Assembly (NCBI GenBank): GCA_003640385.1
Contig: RCAB01000022.1
Span: 1 to 64,000, forward strand
DNA from: Setaria digitata
Lineage: Eukaryota; Nematoda; Chromadorea; Rhabditida; Setariidae
Direction: 5' to 3'
Length of the DNA stretch: 64,000 nucleotides
In this document: positions 39,775 through 51,660 of the stretch, one piece after another
Layout of the letters: every line of letters starts with the position of its first letter
How positions within the stretch are numbered: position 1 is the first letter of the stretch
Notes under the pieces: model-generated
What the model was told of the DNA's origin: nothing
Database searches by the model: none
What the model saw: the letters and a program-made list of their open reading frames with translations, nothing else
Made by a program: the position numbers and the translations under genes

Positions 39775-42534
39775 ATGCAAAACCAGTCCTTATTCAGATA
39801 TGCACCGGTTACGAAGGCCTGGTAATGATAATGTCTTTTTTGCACAAATCATCTTTCAGTTTGTTCAAGATTTTTCTAATCTGAAACAGATCTTTTACTC
39901 ATAAAGCTAGTAATCTGATATGCACTTATTAAAATATGAAGACTGAACGAATAGGAAAGATAAATGTTTTCACTTTCGCGATGTTTCTGGGCTAGCTAGA
40001 TGCATCGGTTATCGTCTATGTATTAGTGACGGTTATTGTTTTAAGAATCGAACTACTGTATGGTAATGCCCGAAGGGAATTAAGTAGGACGCCAAACAGA
40101 TTATGCCTTAGTTTTTATTTGATGGAAAATAAGTTGTTTTAAAAACAGAAGTAATTTCAGGTCGCTGATCACATTATTCAGTTCTCTCTTCTACATGTAC
40201 TTAAGTGTTAATGGTTTTAATTCTTGGGTCGCACCATCGTTAGGAACTATTGCCTCCATCAAAGGAGTAAGCGCTTGAAGAAATATAACTATGTGTGCTT
40301 GTATTAAGCTTGACACCAGTAACCCCAAAAAGAAACTTCTAGTAATTAATTCGGGTACTTTCAGATTTTTCAGTTAGTTTCATCAAAATTAGTCTTTCGA
40401 AATCCGTCATCGCTTATTAGTGGACTAATTTTGCTGTATTATGGTCGATCGGTAGAACGTCGCTTTGGTTCCTGCAAATTTGTAGTAACCTATTTTTGTT
40501 TATACTCTCTGTTCAGGTTATATTATTGTATATCTAATCATTAAGTTAAAGGACGAGGCAGAGTAGTTTCCTTTTTCATCGCAACTCTTGCATATATATA
40601 TATATATTGGAGAATTATTCAATCATCGAACAACACAAATGAAAACCAAAGAACTTATGACAAAATTTTATAATTAGTTTGATTGCTGACTAAGGTTTGG
40701 ATACATGAACTATTTATAGAGTTTCATTTTATTCAATTTCTTCCACTCAACTGGCATGGAGATATTCATTTACTTCATTTTCTCACGATTCTATGGTTAT
40801 ATTCCTTCAACGGTACATTTCGTTATTGGTCCGTATGATTTGCTTACCGCATTATACATAACTTATATTAAGGAGATACCATTAGTTCCATATGCTAGTA
40901 TATTGGGCGTGTCTCTATCAGCACACAGCTTTCCATTCATCATGTTTATTCAGGTTCTGTCTTGTTACTTTGTTTCTACTGAATAAAATAGCTAATTCTC
41001 TGAACAAAAACCAAAATCCCTCTGCTCAAAATTCAACGATGAAAACACCAAAATTGTACTTAATTTTTTTGCATCCTAATGTTTGTACTCATTTGAAAGC
41101 TGAACAAGCATTATCATTACTAAGTGACCTAATTATCAATGATAAGTTATTCCCATGTTCAGTATACTAAAATTTACTCATTTTTCAAAATGTTCAATTT
41201 AAAAATCTGTGATAGAAATATATGTTGATATATTTATGAATATGCAGGAGCTGGGAAAAGTCCTTCAAGCACCGTGCCATTTATAATTTTTTTCATTTCC
41301 TCTTCAAAGTTTCTAAGTTCTTTTGTTGCATAGCTCAGTGAATAGATAATTCAATCTCAGTTTCTGTTTTAGCTGTTTGAACTATCGAAACCAATCTTAG
41401 TTGCATATGCAGCGGGCGCTATTAGCGCTGTGTTATATACACAGTTCTTTGGAAAACTCAATCTCTTGCCACACTTTTTTATCCAGTTGTTTTGTTCTAC
41501 TTCAAATCCAATTGGTTGGCTGTCCCAAAAATTTATGGAATGCGGTGAATTTGGAAGAGAGGTTAAACTTATTTTATAGAAAGCGAAAAGCAGTTTAGCT
41601 ACACATTATTTATACTTTTTTGCAAGTTAATTTATATAAGGTGTTTTTTTTATATACGATTTTCTGTCAGCATTGATGAGTACTTTCTTCAGGGAAATAT
41701 TTTACCGGTAGCAGCGACGATTGAAAGGCAAAGAATAGATATTCTTGATAATTACGAGAGGAGGTTGATATTTGGACAAATGCAGCGTGTTTACAGCAGT
41801 GAACGGGTAGGAACATTTTTCTGTTTCTCTTTCTTAAAGTGTATGCGTTAGGGTATAACATTTTACGCACATTGGATTTATTAAATTAAATATATTTTGC
41901 CTTATAAACCATTTATTTTAAAAGTGTTGGGAGAGAATTTTTCACATTGTAGCTTTATCTAAAAATAAGTCTTAGTGTTTTTTCCGGAATTTGAATTTTT
42001 CTTTTATACTTGAATATTAATTGAGGTCCATTTTTTTCGAGCAGGAAATTTAAAATGGACACTTCAAACCGGACATTCAATTCTTCAGTTTGTGACAATT
42101 CAAGCAATGTTTCAGGCTCGTCCTAATGGTAGTCAACTTCATTTCTTGAATCGATTATTGGGCAGGGGAACCTCCGGTATTTATCAAGTTTTTTCCTTTA
42201 AATTATTTCAAAAAGTACTGCTATTTATATTTGCTAACTAAAGTATAAAATATATATGGAAGTTTTCCAAAAAATTTTTTTCACCCGACATTTTTCATAA
42301 AATTATGAGGTTATTTGTAATACAGAAGATGTATTTATTCTACCTTCGCAAAATAAAACATGAATGCTTCAATTATTCCTAGCACATGCAGAAAGTGTAA
42401 CACCTAACGAAGATCAGGTCCGTCAGCTCGTTGATATGGGCCTTGGATCTCGAGAAGATGTAAGACAAGCGTTGCAGCAATGTGGCAATAATGCATCAGA
42501 AGCAGCTAATTTGTTATTGCACAATAGGCGCTAA
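39775..42534 (+). CDS. UBAC2: UBAC2, rhomboid-like ER membrane protein with UBA domain
   Basis: UBAC2 is a polytopic ER membrane pseudo-rhomboid. It works in ER-associated degradation and in retaining the lipid-droplet factor UBXD8, and its C-terminal UBA binds ubiquitin. The ATG at 39775 lies right after an ATATCAG acceptor and gives FRYAPVTKA, like the family's YKAPLSK start. Exons at about 40161-40196 and 40431-40513 give RSLITLFSSLFY, then GRSVERRFGSCKF (compare FERRYGSRKF). A membrane-rich exon follows from about 40724 (IPSTVHFVIGPYDLLTALYI). The exon at about 41372-41570 has KPILVAYAAGAISAVLYTQF. The exon at about 41695-41806 has AATIERQRIDILDNYERRL, matching the IQRQQRMELLDRQL segment. 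The final exon is the UBA: EDQVRQLVDMGLGSREDVRQ, then NNASEAANLLLHNRR and stop. A membrane-spanning exon expected between 39815 and 40160 was not found. No rhomboid protease Ser-His pair was noticed, as expected for UBAC2. Confidence 0.87.
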
Positions 42535-43981
42535 ATGCTGTGTTCGCTGATTTCGTTGAGTTATGTTTTAGTTTATCTGTGTTAACTGATTTCTATTTCT
42601 GCAAGTTATATTTGCACTGAGAATGTTAGCATTATTCATTTCATTGCTGACACTTTCTTCATTGTTTTAATTATAAAATTCATCTCAACAGAATTTTCAG
42701 TTTTTGATTTCTCAGACACTATAATTCATCCATCAGTCTAATGATCTTCCAAAAATATGTTCATTTTCCAGTGTTTTATTTCTGCTTTATTTTCATTGTG
42801 TGGTGTATTCATATAAATACTGATTACAAATCAATCCTGAGTCAAAGTTAGTCACTGTTCCGAGACATTTTGGCATTTAGAAAATAAGGCAGTTAATGCC
42901 GGTATATGTCTAATAACTGTGAAGTAGTAATTGCTCTTACCAGCCCACAATTATGTATATTAATATTATAATCAATTTTCATTTTAATATAAACTTCACT
43001 TAGATCTGCTCTTCATTCATTATTTGTGCCAAAGTTTACTTAGTTGTATTGTGGTGGAAGTTTGTGTGCTTATATTTGAAGGCCAGCATTATCTTACTAT
43101 TGCAAAAAAATAGTGAAGTTTTCTGCTGCAGTGTAGAATTACCCATTATTTGCAACGTAAAAATTAAATTTTCTACCCATGCAGGATGTATTTGTCACTC
43201 TACAGCTTTATTTGGGTTTTTCTGACATTTTAAATTTGAACTTAGTTTCAAGTAGTTGTTAAATAACTTTAGAGGAGTGTTTTTATGACATAGTTTCTTT
43301 TTTCATGTTAGTAAAAAGAAATAGGATGATATACAGTGTTGATATACCGTGTTCCATTCTATTTGAAAATTATATGTACATTATTCTCGGTGATCTCATC
43401 TGTATTTCCTCAAGGCATTAAGCTCCTCCATGTTGTTGCTTGAGCTTACTGTAATCGCATGAAATTTGCATGTTCGATGTGATTTTGTTCGGTATTTTCC
43501 AGATCGTGATTATTTTTCTACTCCGTTTAGATTCATTCTAACGCACATGTTACTCTTTTTATTATTTATTTCTCTCTATTGTTAAAATTAGCTTTTGTGC
43601 AAATAATAAAAATTCACCAAAAGTTTCGCTTTCAAGTTTACAGTTATTTGATCTTTAAAATGTTAGTATCTAAGGATATATTCTTACTAGTAGCGAATTT
43701 GATCCTAGTAATTAGTTTATAATTGAAGACGGATGGAGAGTTCATGTGCTAATGATATCTGTAGTAGAATGAATTTAAATTTGCGAAGTCGTCGGTCTAG
43801 AAAAGCACTGTAATGCAATTGTCCGAAATGATTGTGGAAATGTTAGTCTAATAGTTTGCTGTTGTCGTTACAAGGTAAACATATGGAGCCGTATTGAGCA
43901 GTCGTTTTTTACAGACGTACTTTTAGAATTTTGGAGCGAGGTTTTCACTAGACTTTTTAAAAGATTGTAAGTTTCAGCAAG
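42535..43981. other. Intergenic, no gene seen
   Basis: T-rich spacer between UBAC2 and the TFIIF gene, both plus strand. It fits a 3' UTR followed by a promoter. No open frame with splice context or similarity is present. Confidence 0.45.
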
Positions 43982-46319
43982 ATGAGCTCCAATATCAAGC
44001 GGAAATTGAGTGACCGCGTTGATTGCGACTACGCTAAAAGAGGAGTTTGGCTTGTGAAAGTAAATTTTTTTTAATGTTTTATAAATTCCTCTGTCTTTGG
44101 TAAATTACTTTGAAGAATTCTATCAACGTATTTTTGTCATTGTTGGAGTCTAAATTAAAAAAAAAAAAAAATCTAAATAATATGAGTTTGCGATTAACTA
44201 TGAGCGGCGAAGAGCTGGACCGAAACAAAATAAAAAAGGTGGCATTATCCGCTTCATAGTCATCTTAGTGAAACAGAACCTACAATCAGTGGATATAAAT
44301 GAATTTATGTGCTTCCTCAGCAGTTATTGCTTTTATTTCTGTTCAATCATAAATTTTACACTTCCTTCCATTCACCCAAAATACTTAGTATTCTCGTAGG
44401 TTGATTTTCTTTACGATATCCTTTTCATTTTTTTTTTACTGTTTTTTCGTTCATATTGAAGTTTAATTTACTTTTCATATTTTGGTACTGATAAAACACG
44501 AATTTCCAGGTGCCGAGATATTTGTCCGAAATGTGGGAGAAGAATGTTGGCCATGATGTTGGGCGATTGGTAATTAAGACAGCAAATGGAAAAACTGACT
44601 TGATATTTAAAAGCAACACGAAATTGCTTGAAGCGAATCCGTCAGGTTTTGTCTCTTGCATATTCATTGATTTATTCTCCTAATTTTTTCCCTGAAATGT
44701 CCTCCTTTCTTTCAAATATACATGTTTTATTCTGAATGGTCTTTTTTTTTTTTAATTTAAACTTCCGGATATCATGAAAATCACATACTACATCAGCTGA
44801 TACTAATGTGTCAAAGAAATCATTTCTTTTTTTACTTGATGTGTATCCACTGCAAGCTGAATTAATACTGACCACAATCCTTATAGGTCACGACAGAGAC
44901 GCCTCATCATCAGACTCTCTATTAAGCTCCATATCCGGAAACCCTTCACCAGCATCACGTTGCAATCGCGTTGGCCCCATCAAAAATAAACAGACAAGTT
45001 TTACAATTCCAACTGAGCACAGTTTTGTTATTGGTGATATTAGGAATCAATCGTTAGCTGTTCTCTGTGAAGGTCTTCATTATGTCTTTATTCATAATAT
45101 GATTTTATGATTTTCAACTTTTTCTGAATACAAGTGAAGTTTGACCTGTGACAGCTAGCTACGCATAAAATTTATAGCATTCTCATTTGTTTCCTTTAAG
45201 TTTTCATGTTTTATTCCTCTTCATTTTGAACTGTTCAGATAAAAGTGGTTTGAATGAAGACGCTGATATCTGCTCTGGTCACTTAAGCATTGAAGGACGA
45301 GTTGTGAAGAGAGCTGACTGCCGCCCTCCACAAACAGCTGATTATATGCGAATGAAAATGTAGGTCTCATTGCTACTATTAATGTTTTCAGTAAATGTCG
45401 AAATATAAGAGGTGCATCTGCAAAGTATAAGCGATGCGTATCATTGAAATGTTGAGAAACTCAACGATATATTTCATTTCCTGATAGCATAAGGCTAATC
45501 GTATTTGTTGAGGCGTATTGTTGTTTCGCAGAAGTCCATGTAGGAGGGCATTGTTGCTGAAAAAGCAGGATCCATAAATGTTCAAAGTTGCTCTCGCTAT
45601 GAAATTAATCCGTCAAACAAAGAAAAAAATATTCCAAACGACATGTGAGATCCGAAAGTGTTGTTTTGTAGAAATGATTTGCTGTTTTTGCAAATCTTTC
45701 AAATTATTGTAACTCTTTATATGAAAAAGTATTTGCTAAATTAAAAATCTGCAGAAAACAAATAGAAAAAAGCAGTCAGCCCAAACGACACGTGAAACAA
45801 ATGGAAAAAGCTGAAGTGAAATTCAAGCCTATTGCTGTTCATGCGGAAATGGTTTGTTTTTATATATGCCTATCGAAATATTACGATTTCTTCCATCAAA
45901 AATGAATTTTTATGCAAATTTAAACGTATTATTTTGTTAAAGTTAGCTAGAGAAAAACAAAAGAAAGAAGGGGCAAAGACAGTCCGTGCTGATAAGGATA
46001 TTGTTCGACAAGCAGTATTTCATGCTTTTGAGAAACACCAGTACTATCGATTGGTTGACCTGCAGAAACTTACTAGTCAGCCACCGGTTCGTTTCCATTT
46101 TCCAGTTAATCGTCATTTGTATTTATCTTCAAGCAGTTTTTTCTTTTCATTTCTGTTCCAGACTTCAGTTCCTCGTAATATAATTTGTATTTCCAGGGAT
46201 TTGTTAAAGAAATATTAACGGAAATCGCTGTATATAACACAATGCCGCCGCATAAATCGATGTGGGAGTTGAAACCAGAGTATCGAAGCTATCGTAAAGA
46301 TAAAAAAGAGGCTGAATAA
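43982..46319 (+). CDS. GTF2F2: Transcription initiation factor IIF beta subunit (RAP30)
   Basis: TFIIF beta pairs with TFIIF alpha, binds RNA polymerase II and brings it to the promoter. Exon 1 (43982-44059) ends DYAKRGVWLVK. Exon 2 (about 44510-44645) begins VPRYLSEMWEKNVGHDVGRL, matching the family's GVWLVKVPKYLSQQW dimerisation strand. Later exons give FTIPTEHSFVIGDIRNQSLA (about 44887-45073), LSIEGRVVKRADCRPPQTAD then YMRMKI (about 45240-45361), KQMEKAEVKFKPIAVH (about 45756-45840), and the winged-helix domain. That domain reads VRADKDIVRQAVFHAFEKHQ, YYRLVDLQKLTSQP, GFVKEILTEIAVYN, then KSMWELKPEYRSYRKDKKEA before the stop. The ATG is four bases after an AAGTTTCAG acceptor, typical of trans-splicing. 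A serine-rich insert (SSSDSLLSSISGNPSPASR) replaces the usual short linker. Size and domain order are otherwise normal. Confidence 0.95.
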
Positions 46320-47969
46320 TATATACTTATATGGGTTCAGTTAAAATAGTGGAACGGAATTATTCACCTATTTCGAATCCTGCTTTTAGCTAGACGGGTT
46401 GCTTAGAGCTATAAAATTACAGGGGTAAAATTTTCTGCAGATACTAATCATTATTCGCATCTTCATTTGTATTGGTTGAGGTTTTCCTTGAGTCAGTTGT
46501 CCACTATCAATCCTTTTATTCCCTACTTCAGAACAGTATTTGTACTGTATCGAAGTTTTCCGTCATATTTCCTGATAAGTCATTACAGTCTTATAAATAG
46601 CTCAACAAGATAATCCCTTTCGTAGAAGGAATGGAAAAACGTTTCGTTTATAGCGTAAACATAACCTATTGGAGTCAGTTTAGATTGTACCTGTTATACT
46701 GCGATGAAAATGTTACAGAAAAATTCTACACTTGTAATAAATTAGGTTCTCCCAAACTTATTACGCATCCTGCTCAACACTGTTAAAATGAAACCGCATG
46801 GATACTTCAAAGATAAACAATGAAACTAAATCCAAACAAAACTTTTCTGAGTTTTTGAAATCCTTTTAGAATTTAGAAATCCAAATCTTTTTATTGGTAG
46901 TAATGGCATTCGCATTATCTATTGCACAGTCTTTGCTTAAAACCAAACAGCTGGAGTGATAATGACCGCAAGAATGCTTTTAATTGATTAATCAGGCTAT
47001 GGAAAAAAAAAAAAGAAAAAAAAACTTGCATATCTAAACAAAAAATTCTCACGGTTAGAATTTGAATTTAAAATTTCGAATGAATATCAGACCTTCCCTT
47101 CTCTTTTTTATTTTAACTAAAAAAAATCCCTTTCAATAGCTTGCATATCTAAACAATTCCTCTCACGATTCGAATCCATTACAACAGTTTTATATGAAAA
47201 TAAGGCTAATTTTTTTAAGTCCGTAATAAAAATGACAAGTTACTGCGCGAGTTGAATTATTTCAAAATAGTGTTGAAATTCGTTTAAATAAGGAAGGAAT
47301 CAATGAATGAAGACTTCCTCTTGTTCTTACAAACTAAAATTCTGGATGATGAAATTACGATTGTAACAGGAAAAATATAGCTTACTAGAATAATAGTTGC
47401 AAATTGTTACTTCAAAATAGTACCCAAGCAACTGTAAATTTAAAATGATCATGTTATTATATGATGATTTGGTATATGAAAGTTACCAGCGTATTCTCTT
47501 GATTTTCAAAGGGAGTCTTACAGATCCCTTTTGCATCATTAGAAAGATAATACTGGATTTACGAAACAAGGCTGTTTAAAACATTGATCTCTGGTTTGGA
47601 GAGTGCGACCAACATCACAATGCTTTTAATTTCATGATACATTACTAGGGCATAGGCACTAGTCCAAATAATGCAAGTTCTCGTAAAAGGAAAAATTATA
47701 AAACGCAAACTTATCACAAAAATTTAATGTGTAAGATTTTCATCATAAATGGCCTAAAACCATTGTTTTAAATAGCTTTCTTTCAAAGAAATTTCAAGCT
47801 GGCATCATGAACTCAGTTTTCCGTTTCATCTCTCCTAAAATGAATACAAACAAACATACAAAAAGAGATTGCAAAAAAAATTATCATTAGTAGACGTAAG
47901 TCATCTATAGCTTTTAAAAAAGTTTAAAACAATTTTAATCATCGCAACCTAAATTAGAACTAGTTTATC
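46320..47969. other. 3' spacer between convergent genes
   Basis: The TFIIF beta gene (plus) and VPS33B (minus) end towards each other. The sequence is AT-rich with several short A runs. No exon or repeat unit is supported. Confidence 0.5.
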
Positions 47970-49796
47970 TCAGAATAGTGTGACAGCGACATTAGCAATT
48001 TCTTTCATGAATTTTTCACGATGAATGATATTTGTGGTAGCGATAATAATGCGCAAATTATTGTATTGCGCAAGAAGAGTCAGTGCAGCAACCTCCGAAT
48101 ATGTTACTCCGCCAATAAAATAAACTAGAATTGCCTTTCGGATACGGCTGTCTGGTGGACGACTTGCGCGAGTGTAAGAATTTTGATCGCAGAACACCGA
48201 ATCACCAAAGGTTGTCTTCATTTCCTGCATATTCCAACCATTATTTACCGTATCACCAACTATTTTACATAGAACAGGTGTATATACTCCCGAGAAAACA
48301 TATCGCATCTGGTTTGGATTCCGAAGATCCAACGCTGGCTCAATATCTCCTGGAAGAAGAGCCATACGACGTGCCAAGAATTGGAAAGTTGGTTTGGAAA
48401 ACGATGACGACATTGCGGAAGATTTCTTGGGAGTAACATTATGTACAGATGGTATCTGTGACGTACAGTGCTCGATTAAGAGACCCTGAAGACCAAGAAA
48501 ATGGAAGGCTGCAAGATTCTCATGTCCAAAAGCATGCAAGTATTGAGTTCGGAACTGGGCGAAATACTTCGTTGGGATACCATTTTGAGTAACAGACCAT
48601 AGACATGCTAGCATCAGAATCTGCCATTGATCATGTTGGGCACACATACAGTCTTCCAGATAGGCCATTACTTCGCTAGGATCAAAATTTCCTGAAACCA
48701 ATGCATGCTCCAGGGAAAGACGATCCGAGATACCTTTGCATTTGTCGAGAACTGCTTCACAAGCGCAAATATGCAACTCCAGCAATTTATGTTGCTGTTT
48801 CAGAGCCCGTAACTCATTAGACACAAATTCCTTCATGTCTTTCACTTGTTCTAGACTAGAACCTTTATCGTAACTTGCCTGAATCGACTTTGCTTTAGCA
48901 CTCAAGAACGGAAAAACTGCCGTCATGTGCATATTTCTCACAGCTGAAAATATAGGATCATTGTTGTCCAAAGTAGTGATCCGGCCACGATTCATAGTAC
49001 AACCTTTCATGCGTTTGTTCACCTCTTCCCCAAATACTACTTTACCGCAACTTATCCCAAAAGTATCGTGTACCATCGATTCATACGTCAAACCAGTAAG
49101 AAAAACGGTTGTCAAGTCAAGACTGCGATCTAGGAGGAATAGATGACCAATCGGTTGATCGGGTGACGAACGCGGTTCACCCAGTTCAGTGTGTAGTTTC
49201 TTCATTAATTTATTTACGTGTGCACTGATCTCTCCAACACCATAAACGATCGGTATTAAACCATAAAGTGTCTGCAGTTGCCATAGCGATTTTGCAACTG
49301 CACGAAGATGGATGAAAGTGTGATCCACCAAGGTTGCCGCTGTGAATTCATGGTGTTCTAAGCTGAACAAGTGTGAATCAATGCTAATAAGCGGTAAGTC
49401 TAGTTCCAACACATCAATCATTCCAAAAACTCCACGACGTTCGAATTCCTGTTCACAAATATACAACCGTTGTGGAACAAATATCACCGAGTAATTTCGT
49501 TCTGGTTCGGCCAATATGTGATCTGCAATACATTTTGCTGCAGCTAGCGTTGGACGTATAATGTATACACGACGTAGAGAATGTTCACTCCAAATCAGAC
49601 TAGAATGATATAAAAATTGCTGTACGTGAGCACAGTTATGTTCTTGCAGCACAGACATTGATGCTATTTTGTCCAGTGGACGCATCAAGCTCGGTTCCAC
49701 CGCCAAATCTTTCATCTCAGGCATTGATTCTAGCAGATGGATCAACTCACGTCGTGCCATTTGTGCTAACAATCCAAAATCATCAAAATCTGCCAT
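47970..49796 (-). CDS. VPS33B: VPS33B-type Sec1/Munc18 protein, intronless
   Basis: VPS33B is a Sec1/Munc18-like SNARE regulator. It pairs with VIPAS39/SPE-39 (CHEVI complex) in endosome-to-lysosome and granule traffic. The 608-residue uninterrupted frame is full length (human about 617). It starts MADFDDFGLLAQMARRELIH, followed by LLESMPEMKDLAVEPSLMRP and LDKIASMSVLQEH, very close to VPS33B rather than VPS33A. Further matches are FVPQRLYICEQEFERRGVFG, QPIGHLFLLDRSLDLTTVFL, TYESMVHDTFGISCGKVVFG, FVSNELRALKQQHKLLELHI, ACEAVLDK and, near the end, KAILVYFIGGVTYSEVAALT. No internal stop or frameshift is seen and codon use looks normal, so the gene appears functional. Unlike every other gene here, it has no introns. 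A TTATTTGCAG acceptor lies 22 bases before the ATG, and a two-codon upstream frame (ATG ATG TAA) begins right after it. Confidence 0.95.
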   Translation of the reverse strand: MADFDDFGLLAQMARRELIHLLESMPEMKDLAVEPSLMRPLDKIASMSVLQEHNCAHVQQFLYHSSLIWSEHSLRRVYIIRPTLAAAKCIADHILAEPERNYSVIFVPQRLYICEQEFERRGVFGMIDVLELDLPLISIDSHLFSLEHHEFTAATLVDHTFIHLRAVAKSLWQLQTLYGLIPIVYGVGEISAHVNKLMKKLHTELGEPRSSPDQPIGHLFLLDRSLDLTTVFLTGLTYESMVHDTFGISCGKVVFGEEVNKRMKGCTMNRGRITTLDNNDPIFSAVRNMHMTAVFPFLSAKAKSIQASYDKGSSLEQVKDMKEFVSNELRALKQQHKLLELHICACEAVLDKCKGISDRLSLEHALVSGNFDPSEVMAYLEDCMCAQHDQWQILMLACLWSVTQNGIPTKYFAQFRTQYLHAFGHENLAAFHFLGLQGLLIEHCTSQIPSVHNVTPKKSSAMSSSFSKPTFQFLARRMALLPGDIEPALDLRNPNQMRYVFSGVYTPVLCKIVGDTVNNGWNMQEMKTTFGDSVFCDQNSYTRASRPPDSRIRKAILVYFIGGVTYSEVAALTLLAQYNNLRIIIATTNIIHREKFMKEIANVAVTLF

Positions 49797-49809
49797 GCGT
49801 TCTTTTTCT

Positions 49810-49818
49810 TTACATCAT
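49810..49818 (-). promoter_or_regulatory. Two-codon upstream ORF in the VPS33B 5' UTR
   Basis: On the minus strand, the bases immediately after the presumed trans-splice acceptor read ATG ATG TAA, 13 bases before the VPS33B start. If the acceptor is used, a minimal upstream ORF sits next to the spliced leader and could lower translation. Confidence 0.5.
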
Positions 49819-51502
49819 CTGCAAATAAGGAAGTGCCTTAAGCACATTTCAGGTTTTCCTGATTAGAAAAAAAGTGAAGGATGGAATCAGAAACCAAAAA
49901 AAAAAAAGACAAGCAGTTTACTGAACTGATCTTAGTAATTTCTCCGCTCTGCTGATGACAAAATACCTGTGTAGTGATTTGCAATTAAACACACCAATAC
50001 AATGTGCCTTGTAACAGCACTTTGTTTCCGCAGAAAAAATGTATAAAGCGGGGCGAAAAAAAGTTTTTCTTCAATAACAAAGCAATCTGCAGTTACTTAA
50101 TGACAGGCACTGACCGAAAAAATTTTATAAGTACCTGTGCAATGGAAGGTGCGCAATTGTATACTCTCTGCAACTTCGCGGATAAAGCGCAAAACTCAAA
50201 GCAATACTTTATCCTACCGGTAACTTCGAACACTGAAGATCATGCTTAATGACATTTGCAAAGAAAATCGGAAGACGCAACAACGAATTTATCAAAACAG
50301 TAAATGAGAAGCCTCTGCTTTGTATCACTGAAATCCAAGAGCATCAAAATGCACCTTCTTCTATTTTAAAACTAACTAACGAATTTATCTTGAAATGTTT
50401 TCAAACTTTCCATAATATAAATCAGCCCTTTCCGAAATAAAGTTTTAAAACATTACGTTTGGGCAATAGGCCCGAATCAGCAGTTTCTTCTGAGTATTAC
50501 TAGGTAAACATAATGTGACACAAGTCATTTATTAGCAATAAGTCATGTTTATAATTTTATTGAGAATGCAACACACGATCCAGAAGAAAAATTTCATCTT
50601 TCAGTCTAAGTTCAGTACTCTCTCAATTTAGTCATAGTACTGCAAAACAATATCAAAAAATTTTTGTTTTTTGTTATTAAAATAAATTGAAACGACAATT
50701 AGACTCAGTATTAATAACATCATCTAACAAAAAAATCTAACGCAAATAACAGCCTATATAAAAGGCAATAAACTAAATAATAAACGTTGGCAAGTAAAAG
50801 AAAGGAAAACTAGTTATTTCTTTGGAGAATTTAGATAATCCAATAATCTGAAGAACTTAAAAGTAACACTTCAGTCTGCAAATAAGGAATATTTGTTTTA
50901 AAATAATAACATGGAAGTGCCTTATAATTTCCAAAACCACCTGTCAAAATGAATTACTTGTCAAAATTATCAGCAGAAAAGGAAGATGATGTGAAGGGAA
51001 TATTAGGACCCGTGAGAGATGGAAAAGCAAAATGGCAACCTCGAAAATTTTCAAGAAAGCAGGATGCAACTCAATGTAGCGTAATATGTAGAAAGTTTAG
51101 AGCAAAAGCATGTAAAAACTGACGTGAAAGTCATTCAAATAGTTAGCGACACAATTATTTTCTTTCTTAATTAAAAGGAGAAATATTATAGACTGTCAAG
51201 GCGAATACGACCCTATGCAACGAAAATAATATTCGGAAGGATTGGCGATGTTGCCAATTATTAAGATGTTTATAACTCAAACGATAAAAAAAAAAAAACT
51301 TCAAAACCTGAAGGATTAAATTCAAGAAGAAAAGAAACTGAACCAGTGAGACCAAGGGAACTTTTGCCCTTATCGTAGTTAAACAGTATGAATAACCGAA
51401 AATTTTTTACAAATTAAAAGCCACCAGATCAGAATTATATAAAAACAACTGGCAAAGGATCAAGCAGATCTTACATCTTCGGGAACAAATGCTGTAATGG
51501 GA

Positions 51503-51552
51503 TGTCAAAATCAGTAGTATTTAAAATGAAAAAAATACTACTGATTTTGACA
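51503..51552. repeat. Perfect 20-bp inverted repeat, 10-base loop
   Basis: The left arm at 51503-51522 and right arm at 51533-51552 are exact reverse complements around an A-rich loop. Arms have mixed sequence (TGTCAAAATCAGTAGTATTT), so chance is unlikely. It lies about 110 bases past the PARP2 stop on the PARP2 strand and would fold in a PARP2 3' UTR. Confidence 0.85.
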
Positions 51553-51660
51553 AAAAGCTGCAGCCAGAAAATTGTGCTGTATTTAATTAATTGAAAAGCA
51601 ATTGGGAAAACTGTCAAAATAGTTGCTCTATACAAAGTAATGTGTAAAAAGTTACACAAA

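Larger units (their letters stand above)
49797..51660. other. Intergenic with a long perfect hairpin
   Basis: This spacer lies between the VPS33B start and the PARP2 stop, both minus strand. It should hold the VPS33B promoter and PARP2 3' UTR. Several open frames of 60-80 codons occur on both strands, none with similarity or splice context. A perfect 20-bp inverted repeat is at 51503-51552. Confidence 0.45.

Noticed and set aside
48131..49146. Plus-strand open frames of 73-101 codons
   Set aside because: They are shadows antisense to the clear VPS33B coding sequence.
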